Shown here piece after piece: positions 1 to 8,447 of a stretch of DNA of 64,000 bases. Both the position numbers and the translations under genes were made by a program. The stretch is taken from contig BJHK01000001.1 of assembly GCA_014192425.1 (NCBI GenBank), positions 128,623 to 192,622 of the forward strand, written 5' to 3'. This DNA is from Planctomycetia bacterium. Its GTDB lineage: Bacteria; Planctomycetota; Planctomycetia; Pirellulales; UBA1268. The notes beneath the pieces were generated by a model, which was not told the DNA's origin, ran no database searches, and was given only the letters and a program-made list of their open reading frames with translations. Each line of letters starts with the position of its first letter. Positions within the stretch are counted from its first letter, which is position 1.

Positions 1-2
1 TG

Positions 3-326
3 ATCGTGGCCGTTACGGAGCCGGATGCCCTCGCCCGGCTCGCCCGGCTCGACGCCCGCGGCTGGGCCGCCTTCGCCTTCCTTGCGGTGATGGTGCTCGC
101 CCTGTCGATGATCCTGTTCTTCGCCGTCCTGAAGTCGCTCCCCGTCACCGTCGCCCTGTCATCGACGTACATGATGCCGGTGTTCGGGGTCGTGCTCGCG
201 ATGCTCCTGCTGGGTGAGCGACTGACGACACTGAACGTCGTCGGCGCGGGGCTCGTACTCGGCTCCACGATGCTCGTCATGCGATATGACACGGACCCCG
301 AGCGGCCGGCGACGGAGGAGCGATGA
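3..326 (+). CDS. EamA/DMT-family transporter, C-terminal part (5' end outside window)
   Basis: The frame is open to the left edge, so only the last ~107 residues are present. They hold three or four hydrophobic helices (around residues 20-45, 50-70 and 75-95 of the visible part) with the sequence LLLGERLTTLNVVGAGLVL. That GE-x-L...GAxLIL pattern is typical of the last two helices of EamA (drug/metabolite transporter) proteins of the inner membrane. The tail is short and polar. Substrate cannot be inferred. A TGA ends the gene 40 bases before the next start codon, on the same strand. Confidence 0.75.
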   Translation: MVAVTEPDALARLARLDARGWAAFAFLAVMVLALSMILFFAVLKSLPVTVALSSTYMMPVFGVVLAMLLLGERLTTLNVVGAGLVLGSTMLVMRYDTDPERPATEER

Positions 327-366
327 TGCGCGGTGACAAGGCGGTGGCCTGCGGGGGATTCATGCC

Positions 367-1617
367 ATGAAGATCGAAGCAGTCGATTTCTATTACCTCT
401 CCATCCCCACGGTGCTCGACATCGGTGACGGCAGCCAGGACGCGCTGCTCGTAAGGGTGCAGGCGGGGCCCCACGTGGGCTGGGGCGAGTGCGAGGCTTC
501 GCCCTTGGTGTCGATCGCCAGCTGGAACTGCCCGATGTCGCACAGCGCCTGCAAGCCGCTGCGGAGCACGGTGCTGGGACAGACGCTGGACGGCGTCGAC
601 GACATCCTGCGGATCAACCGCGAGGTCCGGGCCGCCAGCCTCGACCTCCTCCAGGCCGACCACACGCTGTCGGGCATCGACATCGCGCTCTGGGACCTGC
701 TCGGCAGGCGGGCCGGCGCGCCGGTGTATCGCCTGCTGGGCTGCGAACGCCCCCGGCCGAAGGTGGCCTACGCATCGCAGCTCTTCGGCGCCGATCCCGC
801 GGAGACGTACGAACTGGCCCGCCGGGCAGCGGCGGCGGGGTTTCGGGCCGTCAAGTTCGGCTGGGGGCCGTTTGGCCTGGGGACGCCGGCCGCCGACGCG
901 GAGCAGGTCCGGGCGGCCCGCGCGGGGATCGGGGACGAGGGCGTGCTGCTCGTGGATGCCGGCACGGTGTGGGTCGATGACGTGGCCCGGGCCGAGGCCT
1001 GCCTGCCGGCGCTGCAGGACTGCCGTGTGACGTGGCTGGAGGAACCGTTCGTCTCCGGGGCGCTGGCGGCGTATGCCTGCCTGGCCGGGCTGTCGGAAAG
1101 CGTCCGCCTGGCCGGCGGCGAGGGCTGCCACACGCTCCACCAGGCCACGAACATGATCGACTTCGGCGCGGTCGGTTTCATCCAGATCGACACCGGTCGG
1201 ATCGGCGGGATCACCACCGCCAAGGCCGTGGCCGACCATGCCGCCGCCCGGAACGTGCGGTTCGTGAACCACACGTTCACCACGTCGCTGGCGCTGTCGG
1301 CCTCGCTGCAGCCCTATACCGGCTCGGCGGCCGACGACCTCTGCGAATACCCATTCGCCCCCTCGACGCTCGGGCAGGAGTTCACGACCGACAGGATCGT
1401 GCCCGACTCCGCCGGCTTTATCCACGTTCCCGAGGGGCCGGGGCTGGGGGTTGAGCCCGATCTGCCCGCGCTGCGGAAGTATCTGCGCGACGTCGAGATT
1501 CGCGTCGACGGCGCAGTGGTGTTTCGCAGCGAACCGCTCCCCGAGCCGTTCGGTCAGACAGGCCGCGTCAGCGGTTGCGGCGGCGCTCCTGACGCTCGGC
1601 GAACCCCGACGGGATGA
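367..1617 (+). CDS. Mandelate racemase / muconate lactonizing enzyme family protein (enolase superfamily)
   Basis: 416 aa, close to the family norm. Enolase-superfamily residues are visible in order: a Lys (K163) in RAVKFGWG, metal ligands D197 (LLVDAG), E225/E226 (WLEEPF) and E252 (GGEG), then D275 (QIDTGRIGG) and H302 (NHTFTT), which resemble the Asp-His dyad of the mandelate racemase subgroup. Family members abstract a proton alpha to a carboxylate, usually as sugar-acid dehydratases, racemases or cycloisomerases. The substrate cannot be read from sequence. The last ~17 residues look non-conserved and overlap, convergently by 50 bases, the end of the repeat-protein gene on the other strand. 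The ATG at 367 starts directly at the conserved N-terminus (KIEAVDFYY). Confidence 0.85.
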   Translation: MKIEAVDFYYLSIPTVLDIGDGSQDALLVRVQAGPHVGWGECEASPLVSIASWNCPMSHSACKPLRSTVLGQTLDGVDDILRINREVRAASLDLLQADHTLSGIDIALWDLLGRRAGAPVYRLLGCERPRPKVAYASQLFGADPAETYELARRAAAAGFRAVKFGWGPFGLGTPAADAEQVRAARAGIGDEGVLLVDAGTVWVDDVARAEACLPALQDCRVTWLEEPFVSGALAAYACLAGLSESVRLAGGEGCHTLHQATNMIDFGAVGFIQIDTGRIGGITTAKAVADHAAARNVRFVNHTFTTSLALSASLQPYTGSAADDLCEYPFAPSTLGQEFTTDRIVPDSAGFIHVPEGPGLGVEPDLPALRKYLRDVEIRVDGAVVFRSEPLPEPFGQTGRVSGCGGAPDARRTPTG

Positions 1618-3103
1618 TGATATCCTCGCCCGGCGAGCCATCGGGCTCCGGCAGGATCTCCAGCGTTTCGACGAACGGGAGCTCGACGTCCTCCTTGCGG
1701 ATCAACGCCGACAGCGCGTTGGCCGAGATCGCCTTCAGGTTCGGCAGGGCGAGTGCGCCGCCGAATCGGGCGAGGACCTCGGCCACCTCCAGCGCCTGCG
1801 GGAAGTCGAAGGACGTGATGCCGGCAAGGTCGAGCGTCCGTTCCCGCGCCGCGATCGCCCGGGCGACCTCCGGCGTCAGCGTCGCCAGACGGCGATAGTC
1901 GAACGTGAGCGTGTCCCGCGCGAGCAGCGCGGCCCGGGTCTCCGTGTCGGCGGCGGCGAGGATCCGGCCATCGAGGAAGGCGCGGGCGGCGCCCAGCGCG
2001 GCGGCGTCGGTGGCCGCGCGCGACTCCAGCCCCCTGAGATCGATGCCGACCCGGCAGGCCGAGAGTTCCCGGGCGACATCCGCCGGCAGGCGACGCACTC
2101 CCGAGAGGTCGAGGTCCGCCGCGCGGCGGGCGAGTTCCCGGGCCGCCGCCGCCGAGAGCGTCGCCACCGATGCCAGACCTGGCGACTCCTGCCCGGCGAG
2201 CTTGGCCGCCAAGGGCACCGAGTCGAGCGTTTTCAAACTGAGTTGCAGGTCGCCGCGATGCCGGGCAAGGGCCGCCGCGGTGTCGGCCGGGAGCGCGGGC
2301 AGCGCGAGCCAGAGAACGCCGCCGTGCGCGGCGAGTTCGTCCGCGGTCGCGGCCGAGAGGGACTCGAGCCCCGTGAGCCGAAGCTGGCCGCGCAGTCCGG
2401 TGAGGCCGCGGGCAGCCTCCGGCGCGAGCACCTTCAGTCCCGGCAGGTCGAGGGCGAAGCCGCCATGGCCGGCGAGGGCTGCCGCCACGGCGGCCTCGAG
2501 CGTCGTGAGGCCGTCGAGCCGCAGCGTGCCCCCGGCATGACGGGCCAACGCCGCCGCCGTGGCCGGGGTGAGCGTGGCGACCGCCGGCAGCGACAGGTCG
2601 TTGGTCGCCGTCGCGAGCGCCGCTGCGACCTCGGGACTCAGGCTCGTCACGCCGAGCGACAGTCCGAACGACAGACGCTGCGCGAGCAGGCCCGCCACGT
2701 CGGGCGCGAGGGACTCGAGCCCGGGAAGTTCGAGCAGGCCTTCGGTCCGGGCCAGCGGCCGGGCCACATCCGCGGTCAGCCGGCGCAGGCCGCCGAGCCG
2801 CAGCCGGCCCTGATGCCGGGCCAGCTTCTCGGCGGCCGCGGCCGACAGGGCGTGCAGTCCGCCCAGGTCGAGGAGCGGTCCGGAGTGCGCGGCGAGCGCC
2901 TGCGCCACGTCCGCCGGAAGGATCGCCAGCGCGGGAAGCACGAGTTCGCCTCCGCGGGCCGCCAGGGCGGCCGCCTGCGCCGGCGTCAGCCGGACGACCG
3001 TGCGCGGATCGACGTCGGCGGCATCGTCGGCGGCCGACGTCGTCAAGCCGCCGACCGCAAGGAGGGCGACGAGGAGCGCGACGGTGCGTGCGAGCAGGGG
3101 CAT
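1568..3103 (-). CDS. Secreted leucine-patterned repeat protein (unrecognised family)
   Basis: 511 aa. It begins with a signal peptide (hydrophobic core LLVALLAVGGL, Ala-rich cleavage region near residue 25). The rest is a run of about 17 degenerate repeats of ~23 residues with the pattern L-x-L-x-G-L-x-x-L-x(4)-A-x-x-L-A-x(3)-G. This is a solenoid-like, LRR-type periodicity rich in Ala and Leu. The C-terminus (after residue ~490) is charged. I know no named family for it; similar Leu/Ala repeat proteins occur in planctomycetes and are presumed extracytoplasmic binding scaffolds. It lies 24 bases downstream of another minus-strand gene and probably shares its transcript. The 3' end overlaps the convergent enolase-superfamily gene by 50 bases. 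Confidence 0.7.
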   Translation of the reverse strand: MPLLARTVALLVALLAVGGLTTSAADDAADVDPRTVVRLTPAQAAALAARGGELVLPALAILPADVAQALAAHSGPLLDLGGLHALSAAAAEKLARHQGRLRLGGLRRLTADVARPLARTEGLLELPGLESLAPDVAGLLAQRLSFGLSLGVTSLSPEVAAALATATNDLSLPAVATLTPATAAALARHAGGTLRLDGLTTLEAAVAAALAGHGGFALDLPGLKVLAPEAARGLTGLRGQLRLTGLESLSAATADELAAHGGVLWLALPALPADTAAALARHRGDLQLSLKTLDSVPLAAKLAGQESPGLASVATLSAAAARELARRAADLDLSGVRRLPADVARELSACRVGIDLRGLESRAATDAAALGAARAFLDGRILAAADTETRAALLARDTLTFDYRRLATLTPEVARAIAARERTLDLAGITSFDFPQALEVAEVLARFGGALALPNLKAISANALSALIRKEDVELPFVETLEILPEPDGSPGEDIIIPSGFAERQERRRNR

Positions 3104-3127
3104 GATGAACCTGACCCCATTTTACCG

Positions 3128-3853
3128 CTAGGTCGTCAGCGGGGGCGGCGCGGCCGCGAAGGCGCTGCCGAGCCCGCCGGCCCAGGCTTCGTCGTCCCGT
3201 GCCGGTCCCACGGCGGCGAGCACCCGGCTGCGAAACAACTGCCCCTTCTCGATGGCGGTCGAAAACAGCCAGCAGCGGACGCGGAGCAGATCGCCCGCGC
3301 GGTCGATGTCGATGTGCCGCACGTCGTCAGGATGGACAGCCACGAGCAGGCTGGGCCGCGCGTCGGCCCCGTGCCCGGCGCGGACGAGCACGGATGTGGC
3401 CCGCGCGGGCCGCGGCTGGCCCGGCTCGGCCCGGGTCCAGCGCCACCCGGCGGGCGTGCTCTCCCCCCATGCCGCCTCGGTCGCCACGGCCTCCGACACC
3501 ACGGCGAGCGCGGAATCGCTCGACACCAGCGCCGTCTGCGCCGAGAGCAGGAGTTCCCAGGCGGCGACGCCGGTCGGAGCGAGCCACGGTCGCCAGAGCG
3601 CCGTGGCCCGCAACCGGCGCGGGTCGTCGGGTTCGTAGACGGCGATCAGGTCGGCGCCACGAATCCAGCGTTCCAGCGGACCACATGGGCCGCGCAGGTC
3701 GACGCCCAGAAGCCTGATGCCCCGGCCGAGGCCGGCGGGCTCGAGGCCGGCGGCCGGCGTTGCCAGGTCGAGCGTTGCGGCCGGCGCGGATGCCGCGGTC
3801 GACGCGACAGTGCCGGCGAGCGACCAGCCGACAGGCGCCGAGGGGTGTGTCAT
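3128..3853 (-). CDS. Hypothetical protein, 241 aa
   Basis: I do not recognise this protein. It has no signal peptide or clear transmembrane segment. It is a soluble alpha/beta-looking chain rich in Ala, Arg and Trp, with stretches such as WIRGADLIAVYEPDD and LLVAVHPDDVRHIDID that look like beta-strands ending in acidic turns. Codon usage follows the local high-GC pattern on this strand, which supports real coding. It starts 184 bases from the divergent inositol-monophosphatase-family gene and is followed 24 bases later by the leucine-patterned repeat protein, suggesting a two-gene operon. Confidence 0.55.
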   Translation of the reverse strand: MTHPSAPVGWSLAGTVASTAASAPAATLDLATPAAGLEPAGLGRGIRLLGVDLRGPCGPLERWIRGADLIAVYEPDDPRRLRATALWRPWLAPTGVAAWELLLSAQTALVSSDSALAVVSEAVATEAAWGESTPAGWRWTRAEPGQPRPARATSVLVRAGHGADARPSLLVAVHPDDVRHIDIDRAGDLLRVRCWLFSTAIEKGQLFRSRVLAAVGPARDDEAWAGGLGSAFAAAPPPLTT

Positions 3854-4037
3854 GCAGGGGTCTCCCGATCACGCTGTCTGCAGGGGCCGGCCGCTGCCGT
3901 GCGGCGTCGCTCGTACCGACGATTCTGCCGTCGCGCGACCGATCGTGCCAAGCCGGCGGTCGCCGCCGGGTTGCCTTGCGGCGCGCATCCCGGTTCAACT
4001 GCCGCGGATCCACACCGCATTCCCGGAGCATGCAGCC

Positions 4038-4874
4038 ATGGCCGATGCCAGTCCTCCCGATCCGCTCGTCGTCGCCGAGGCCGCCGCCCGGGCGGGGGGA
4101 CGCGTGCTCCGCGACTGGGTCGGCAGGTTCGCCGTGGCCGTGAAGGGGCCGCGCGACCTCGTCACCGAGGCCGACCACGCGTCGCAGCGCGAGGTCCGCC
4201 GGATCATCGCGGACGCCTTCCCCACGCACGGCTTCGTCGGCGAGGAGGATGACGGCGGCACGGCCCGGCCGCCGGCGGGCAGCCCGGGCCACGCCGGCAG
4301 CGGCCTGCGCTGGATCGTCGATCCGCTCGACGGGACGAGCAACTACGTCCACGGGTTTCCGTTCTATTGCGTGTCGATCGCGCTGGCGTCCGACGACGAG
4401 ATCATCTGCGGCGCGATCCTCGACCCGGTCCGGGACGAATGCTTCACGGCCCGGCGCGGCGCCGGCGCCTGGCTCGACGGCCGTCCGATCCGCTGCCCGG
4501 CGGTCGACGATCCCGCCGACGCGCTGACGGGCGTCAGCTTTCCACCGCACGTCGGCCTCGACGCCAAGGCGGTGGCCGACTTCCTCGCCGTCTTGCCCCG
4601 CGTGCATTCGGTGCGCCGCACCGGCTCCACGGCACTCAACCTCGCCTACCTCGCCTGCGGCCGATTGCACGCCTTCTGGGCCCGGCGGATCGCCTGCTGG
4701 GACGTTGCCGCCGGCCTGTTGATCGCCCGCGAGGCCGGGGCCGTGATCGGGCCGTTCGGCGGCGCCGGGGAACGGATCCCGCTCGACGATCCGGCCTTTC
4801 TGGCCGCCAGCACGCCGGCCCTCCACGCCTTCTTCCACCGACTGTTCGCGGCCGGCGACGACGGCCAGTTGTAG
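4038..4874 (+). CDS. Inositol monophosphatase family protein
   Basis: 278 aa, typical length. The metal-dependent phosphatase signatures are intact: GEE at 68-70, DPLDGTSN at 95-102 (metal ligands D95 and D98) and CWDVAAG at 220-226 (D222). Family members hydrolyse inositol-1-phosphate or related sugar phosphates, or 3'-phosphoadenosine 5'-phosphate (CysQ branch). The sequence does not decide which. The frame is open far upstream, but the ATG at 4038 sits at the usual distance from the first conserved helix. It is divergent from the 241-aa hypothetical gene. Confidence 0.85.
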   Translation: MADASPPDPLVVAEAAARAGGRVLRDWVGRFAVAVKGPRDLVTEADHASQREVRRIIADAFPTHGFVGEEDDGGTARPPAGSPGHAGSGLRWIVDPLDGTSNYVHGFPFYCVSIALASDDEIICGAILDPVRDECFTARRGAGAWLDGRPIRCPAVDDPADALTGVSFPPHVGLDAKAVADFLAVLPRVHSVRRTGSTALNLAYLACGRLHAFWARRIACWDVAAGLLIAREAGAVIGPFGGAGERIPLDDPAFLAASTPALHAFFHRLFAAGDDGQL

Positions 4875-4956
4875 GGGGCGGTCGTAGCGGTTGGAGGGAT
4901 CGGACGAACGGCCGAGAATGTACGCATTGCGTCGAGTCGCGGGGTAGGCTTGTGAG

Positions 4957-4978
4957 GGCGCCGTCCACCGGCGGCGCC
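4957..4978. terminator. GC-rich hairpin between genes
   Basis: GGCGCC at 4957-4962 pairs with GGCGCC at 4973-4978, with partial extension into the loop. It lies after the phosphatase gene and just before the next start. No T-run follows, so a terminator role is only a possibility. Confidence 0.3.
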
Positions 4979-5009
4979 GTTCAGGCACGGCACGCGCACG
5001 GTCCTTCTG

Positions 5010-8000
5010 ATGGTGGGTCCACACATTCCTTTTTTCCTGCCGACGGTGTCGCGGCCGCGGTGCGTCGTCGCCGCGGTCTGGATCGGGCTCGCGATCACGG
5101 TTGCCGGCTGGACGCCCGCCCGCGGGCAGGAGCCGGTTCGCGCCGACGCTGCGGCGTCCGAGGCGGCTCCCGCCCCCGCCCGCGAAGGAGGCGGACCGCG
5201 GATCGCGGAAGGCCGGCCCGAGCTCTTCTATCTCAAGGGGGAGGACGGGCGGCTCGTGCCCGTGCCCGGCTTCCGCTATCGCGACTTCGTCGAACTCTTC
5301 CGGCTCAAGGAAGGCCTGCCCAACGCCGCGCGGCCGCCGGCGGCCGTGCTCGAACTGGTGACGATCAAGGCCGACCTGGCCGACGCCGCCGAGAGCGGCG
5401 CGGCGGCCGTCAGCGTGGAGTGCACCGTGCGTCAGACCGAGGCCGGCTGGGCTGCGGTCCCGCTGGCGCTGGACGGGCTGCTCCTTGTCGCGCCGCCGCG
5501 GCACGAGGGGCCGGGGCGGATGGTCGTCGATCCGGCCCCTGCCGGTGCCGGCTTTCGGGCCTGGTTTGAGTCCGCCACGGTGCCGGCGGCCAACGCACGG
5601 CACATGGTCACCCTCGACGGACGGATCGCCGTCGACAGGAGCGGCGACCAGGAAACGCTCCGCCTCGACGTCCCCGCGGCGACCGCCAGCGCGGTCGAGA
5701 TCCGTTCACCGCGCCGCGATCCCGAAGTCGTGGTCGAACCGACCGCGCCCGATCGCCGGGTGACCGTCGCGGCCGATGCCAAGGGGAGCGTCGTGCGCGT
5801 CGCCGGCCTCGCGGGCCGGGTGCGGCTGCGGATCGGCGGCCGCGGCCGGCCGGATGAGGGAACGGCCGCCGTGCCGCGGGCCGAGGTCGACAGCGTCGTG
5901 CGGATCGACGGCCGGGCAGCCTTCACCGACACGCGGATCGTGGTCGAGAACCTGCCGACGTCGGCCACGTCGCTGCGGATCGCGCTGCCCGCCGGCACGG
6001 TCCTGCGCGAGGTCCGGCCCCCCGCCGTGCTGCGTTCCCGCGCTGGTGCGGAGGAGCGTCCGATCATCGAGGTCGACGGCGTTCGAAACGAGGCCGGGGC
6101 CGCCGTCGTCGAGCTGCGCTGCGAGCGGCCGGTGGACACGAGCGGCGCGCGGACGTTCAACGCCGCCGGCTTCGCCGTCGAGGGCGTCGAGGCGTGGCGG
6201 CAGCGCGGGCGGATCAGCCTGGCCATCGACGGCGACTGGCAGGCGGATTGGACGGGCTCGCTCCGTCAGATCGACCCGCCGGCCGCTGCCCGTCCGGCGG
6301 GCTTCGTGGCCGCCTTCTCCTACGACGACGTCGGCAGCGCGACGCTCGACGTGCGCGTTCGGCAGCGTCGCAGCCGGGTGGTGGTCGAGCCGGAGTATCG
6401 CTACGAGGTCGGCGCGGAGCGGATCGGGTTCGTGGCGTCGCTGCAGGTGGCCACGAGCGGCGCCCCCGTTCCCGGCATCGAGGTGGCGATCGATCCCTCG
6501 TGGGTGATCGAGGAGGTGGGGCCTGCGGCGGTGGTCGAAGACGGCTGGACCTTCGAGGCGGGGCGGCTGGTGATCCCGTTCGCGCAGGGGCTGTCGGGAA
6601 AGGCGCGCGTGGAAATCCGCGGCGGCCGGCAGATCGATCGGGATGCCGAACGGCTGGACTGGATCCTGCCCGTGCCGGGTCCGCAGAAGACCGTCACGGT
6701 CGGCCCGGCGGCCGTGTTCATCGACGCCGCCAGCGACATCGAATTGCAGCCCGACGGCGACGAGACCAAGGGGCTGTTTCGGCAGACGGCCGCCGCCGTG
6801 CCGCGAGCCGAGGGGGAGCGGGCCACGCTCGCCTATCGCTTCGACGGCAGCAAGGGCCGGTTCGTGGCCCAACGCCGGTTCCTCCCGCGCCGGGTGGATG
6901 CGGACGTCGAGAGCGTCGTCGACGTGGACGATCGCGTCATTCGCGTCGTGGAGACGATCCGCCTCGACGTCCTGCACGTCCCGCTGGAGTTCATCGAACT
7001 GCTCGTGCCCGACCAGGCGGCCGGGAGCTTGGAGGTGCGGCAGGAGAAGACACTGCTCGATGCGCTGGACATCGTCGGCGAGGCGGCCACGGACGGGCAG
7101 CGCCGGTTTCGCGCGCTGCTCGCGCGGCGGCTGCTGGGCCGCGGCGACGTGCAGGTCGCCTACGAACTGCCCCTGTCGACGCTGGCGGCCGGCTCGAGCG
7201 TCGTGATCGACGTGCCGTTCGTCCAGCCGGCCGACGCGCGGATCGCTCGGCAGACCGTCGTCGTCACGTCGGTCAAGGATCTCGTCGCCGAAGTCACGGC
7301 GCCGGGCTGGAAGCGCGAGCCCGACTCCGACGCCGCGCAGCCGCGGCGGGCCTGGTTGGCGGCCCGCTCGCAGACCGGGGTGCCGCTGGCGGTCACGCGG
7401 CGCCGTGCCGCGGCCGGGGGAGACGTGGCCGTGGAGGCGGCGTGGCTGCGGACGGCGGCGTTTCCCGACCGGCGCGAAGACGTCTACACCTACGCCCTCG
7501 CGGGAGGTGCCGGCAGCCTGCCGGTGACGATACCGGCCGCGCTGCGGGCCGCAGCCAGCGTGACGGGAGCCGGAACCGGCCTGACCGTCAGCCTCGACGG
7601 CGAATCGCTCCCCCTCGTGCCGGACGACGACGGCCTGATCACGATCGAACTGCCGCCTCGCGCCGCCGCCGAGCGGTCGCGCTGGCTGCTGCAGATCCGC
7701 GCGGTCGTCCCCTGGCAACGCGGCCCGCTGGCCCGCTGGACGGCCATGCCGACGCGGGTCGTCCTCGATCCGCCGCTGTTCGCCGACGGCGTGGAGCAGT
7801 CGCGGTTCTACTGGGAGGTCGATTCACCTCCCGACGAATACCTGATCGGGGCACCGCGTTACTGGACCGTGCAGCAGCGCTGGGAGTGGAGCCGGCTCGG
7901 GCCGGATCGCGTGCCCGTCGTCGATCGGCAGGCCTTGGCGAACTGGGTGCAGGCCGCCGGGACGGCCGACGGCGCGGCGGCTGCGCGGGACGACGCGGAC

Positions 8001-8447
8001 CTGCCGGGCCGTGAGCGGCGGGCCGTCTTCTCCGGCGTCGGCAGGCCGGGCACTGCGCGGCCGTGGCTCGTGCCCGCGTGGTTCATCGTCGCCGTCTGGT
8101 CGGGCGCGACCCTCGCCGGCGGCCTGGCGTTCGTCTACTGGCCGGCGGTTCGACGGACGTCGATCGTGCTTGCCGTCGGCGGATGCGCGGCGCTGGCAAC
8201 CGCGAATTTTCCCGATGTCGCCCCGTTGTGGGCGCTCGGTGCGGCACCGGGACTGCTGCTGGCGATCTGTGCCTGGGCACTGCGGGCGGCGGTCGAGGGA
8301 GGAACGAGAACGCCGGTCGTGCCTGTCCCGGCCGGCATGGCGTCGGCGAGTTCACTGACGAGGGTCGCCGGTTCTGCGCCGTCGCTCCTCGTCGGTCCGA
8401 CGGTGGTCGGCAGCAGCGCGACCGCGGCCGGCAGGGGGACGCGATGA
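5010..8447 (+). CDS. Large secreted, C-terminally membrane-anchored protein, 1145 aa (unrecognised)
   Basis: Not a family I can name. The N-terminus is signal-peptide-like (hydrophobic residues ~17-34, Ala-x-Gly-Gln near 37-40). A short conserved-looking block follows at 71-98 (FYLKGEDGRLVPVPGF, then FVELFRLKEG). The middle ~900 residues are beta-rich, with alternating hydrophobic positions and many Arg/Asp/Val. At residues ~1018-1090 there are two or three transmembrane helices, then a short Ala-rich tail. The topology suggests a large extracytoplasmic domain held at the membrane. Its stop overlaps the next start (ATGA at 8444-8447), so the two giant genes are translationally coupled and probably act together. 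Confidence 0.75.
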   Translation: MVGPHIPFFLPTVSRPRCVVAAVWIGLAITVAGWTPARGQEPVRADAAASEAAPAPAREGGGPRIAEGRPELFYLKGEDGRLVPVPGFRYRDFVELFRLKEGLPNAARPPAAVLELVTIKADLADAAESGAAAVSVECTVRQTEAGWAAVPLALDGLLLVAPPRHEGPGRMVVDPAPAGAGFRAWFESATVPAANARHMVTLDGRIAVDRSGDQETLRLDVPAATASAVEIRSPRRDPEVVVEPTAPDRRVTVAADAKGSVVRVAGLAGRVRLRIGGRGRPDEGTAAVPRAEVDSVVRIDGRAAFTDTRIVVENLPTSATSLRIALPAGTVLREVRPPAVLRSRAGAEERPIIEVDGVRNEAGAAVVELRCERPVDTSGARTFNAAGFAVEGVEAWRQRGRISLAIDGDWQADWTGSLRQIDPPAAARPAGFVAAFSYDDVGSATLDVRVRQRRSRVVVEPEYRYEVGAERIGFVASLQVATSGAPVPGIEVAIDPSWVIEEVGPAAVVEDGWTFEAGRLVIPFAQGLSGKARVEIRGGRQIDRDAERLDWILPVPGPQKTVTVGPAAVFIDAASDIELQPDGDETKGLFRQTAAAVPRAEGERATLAYRFDGSKGRFVAQRRFLPRRVDADVESVVDVDDRVIRVVETIRLDVLHVPLEFIELLVPDQAAGSLEVRQEKTLLDALDIVGEAATDGQRRFRALLARRLLGRGDVQVAYELPLSTLAAGSSVVIDVPFVQPADARIARQTVVVTSVKDLVAEVTAPGWKREPDSDAAQPRRAWLAARSQTGVPLAVTRRRAAAGGDVAVEAAWLRTAAFPDRREDVYTYALAGGAGSLPVTIPAALRAAASVTGAGTGLTVSLDGESLPLVPDDDGLITIELPPRAAAERSRWLLQIRAVVPWQRGPLARWTAMPTRVVLDPPLFADGVEQSRFYWEVDSPPDEYLIGAPRYWTVQQRWEWSRLGPDRVPVVDRQALANWVQAAGTADGAAAARDDADLPGRERRAVFSGVGRPGTARPWLVPAWFIVAVWSGATLAGGLAFVYWPAVRRTSIVLAVGGCAALATANFPDVAPLWALGAAPGLLLAICAWALRAAVEGGTRTPVVPVPAGMASASSLTRVAGSAPSLLVGPTVVGSSATAAGRGTR

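Noticed and set aside
1451-4252. Open frame of 933 codons on the plus strand
   Set aside because: It runs antisense to the repeat protein and the 241-aa gene, has Arg/Pro/Gly-rich content typical of shadow frames in high-GC DNA, and no domain.
3327-5603. Long minus-strand frame covering the phosphatase gene
   Set aside because: The plus strand encodes an intact IMPase with all motifs; the minus frame is low-complexity and antisense.
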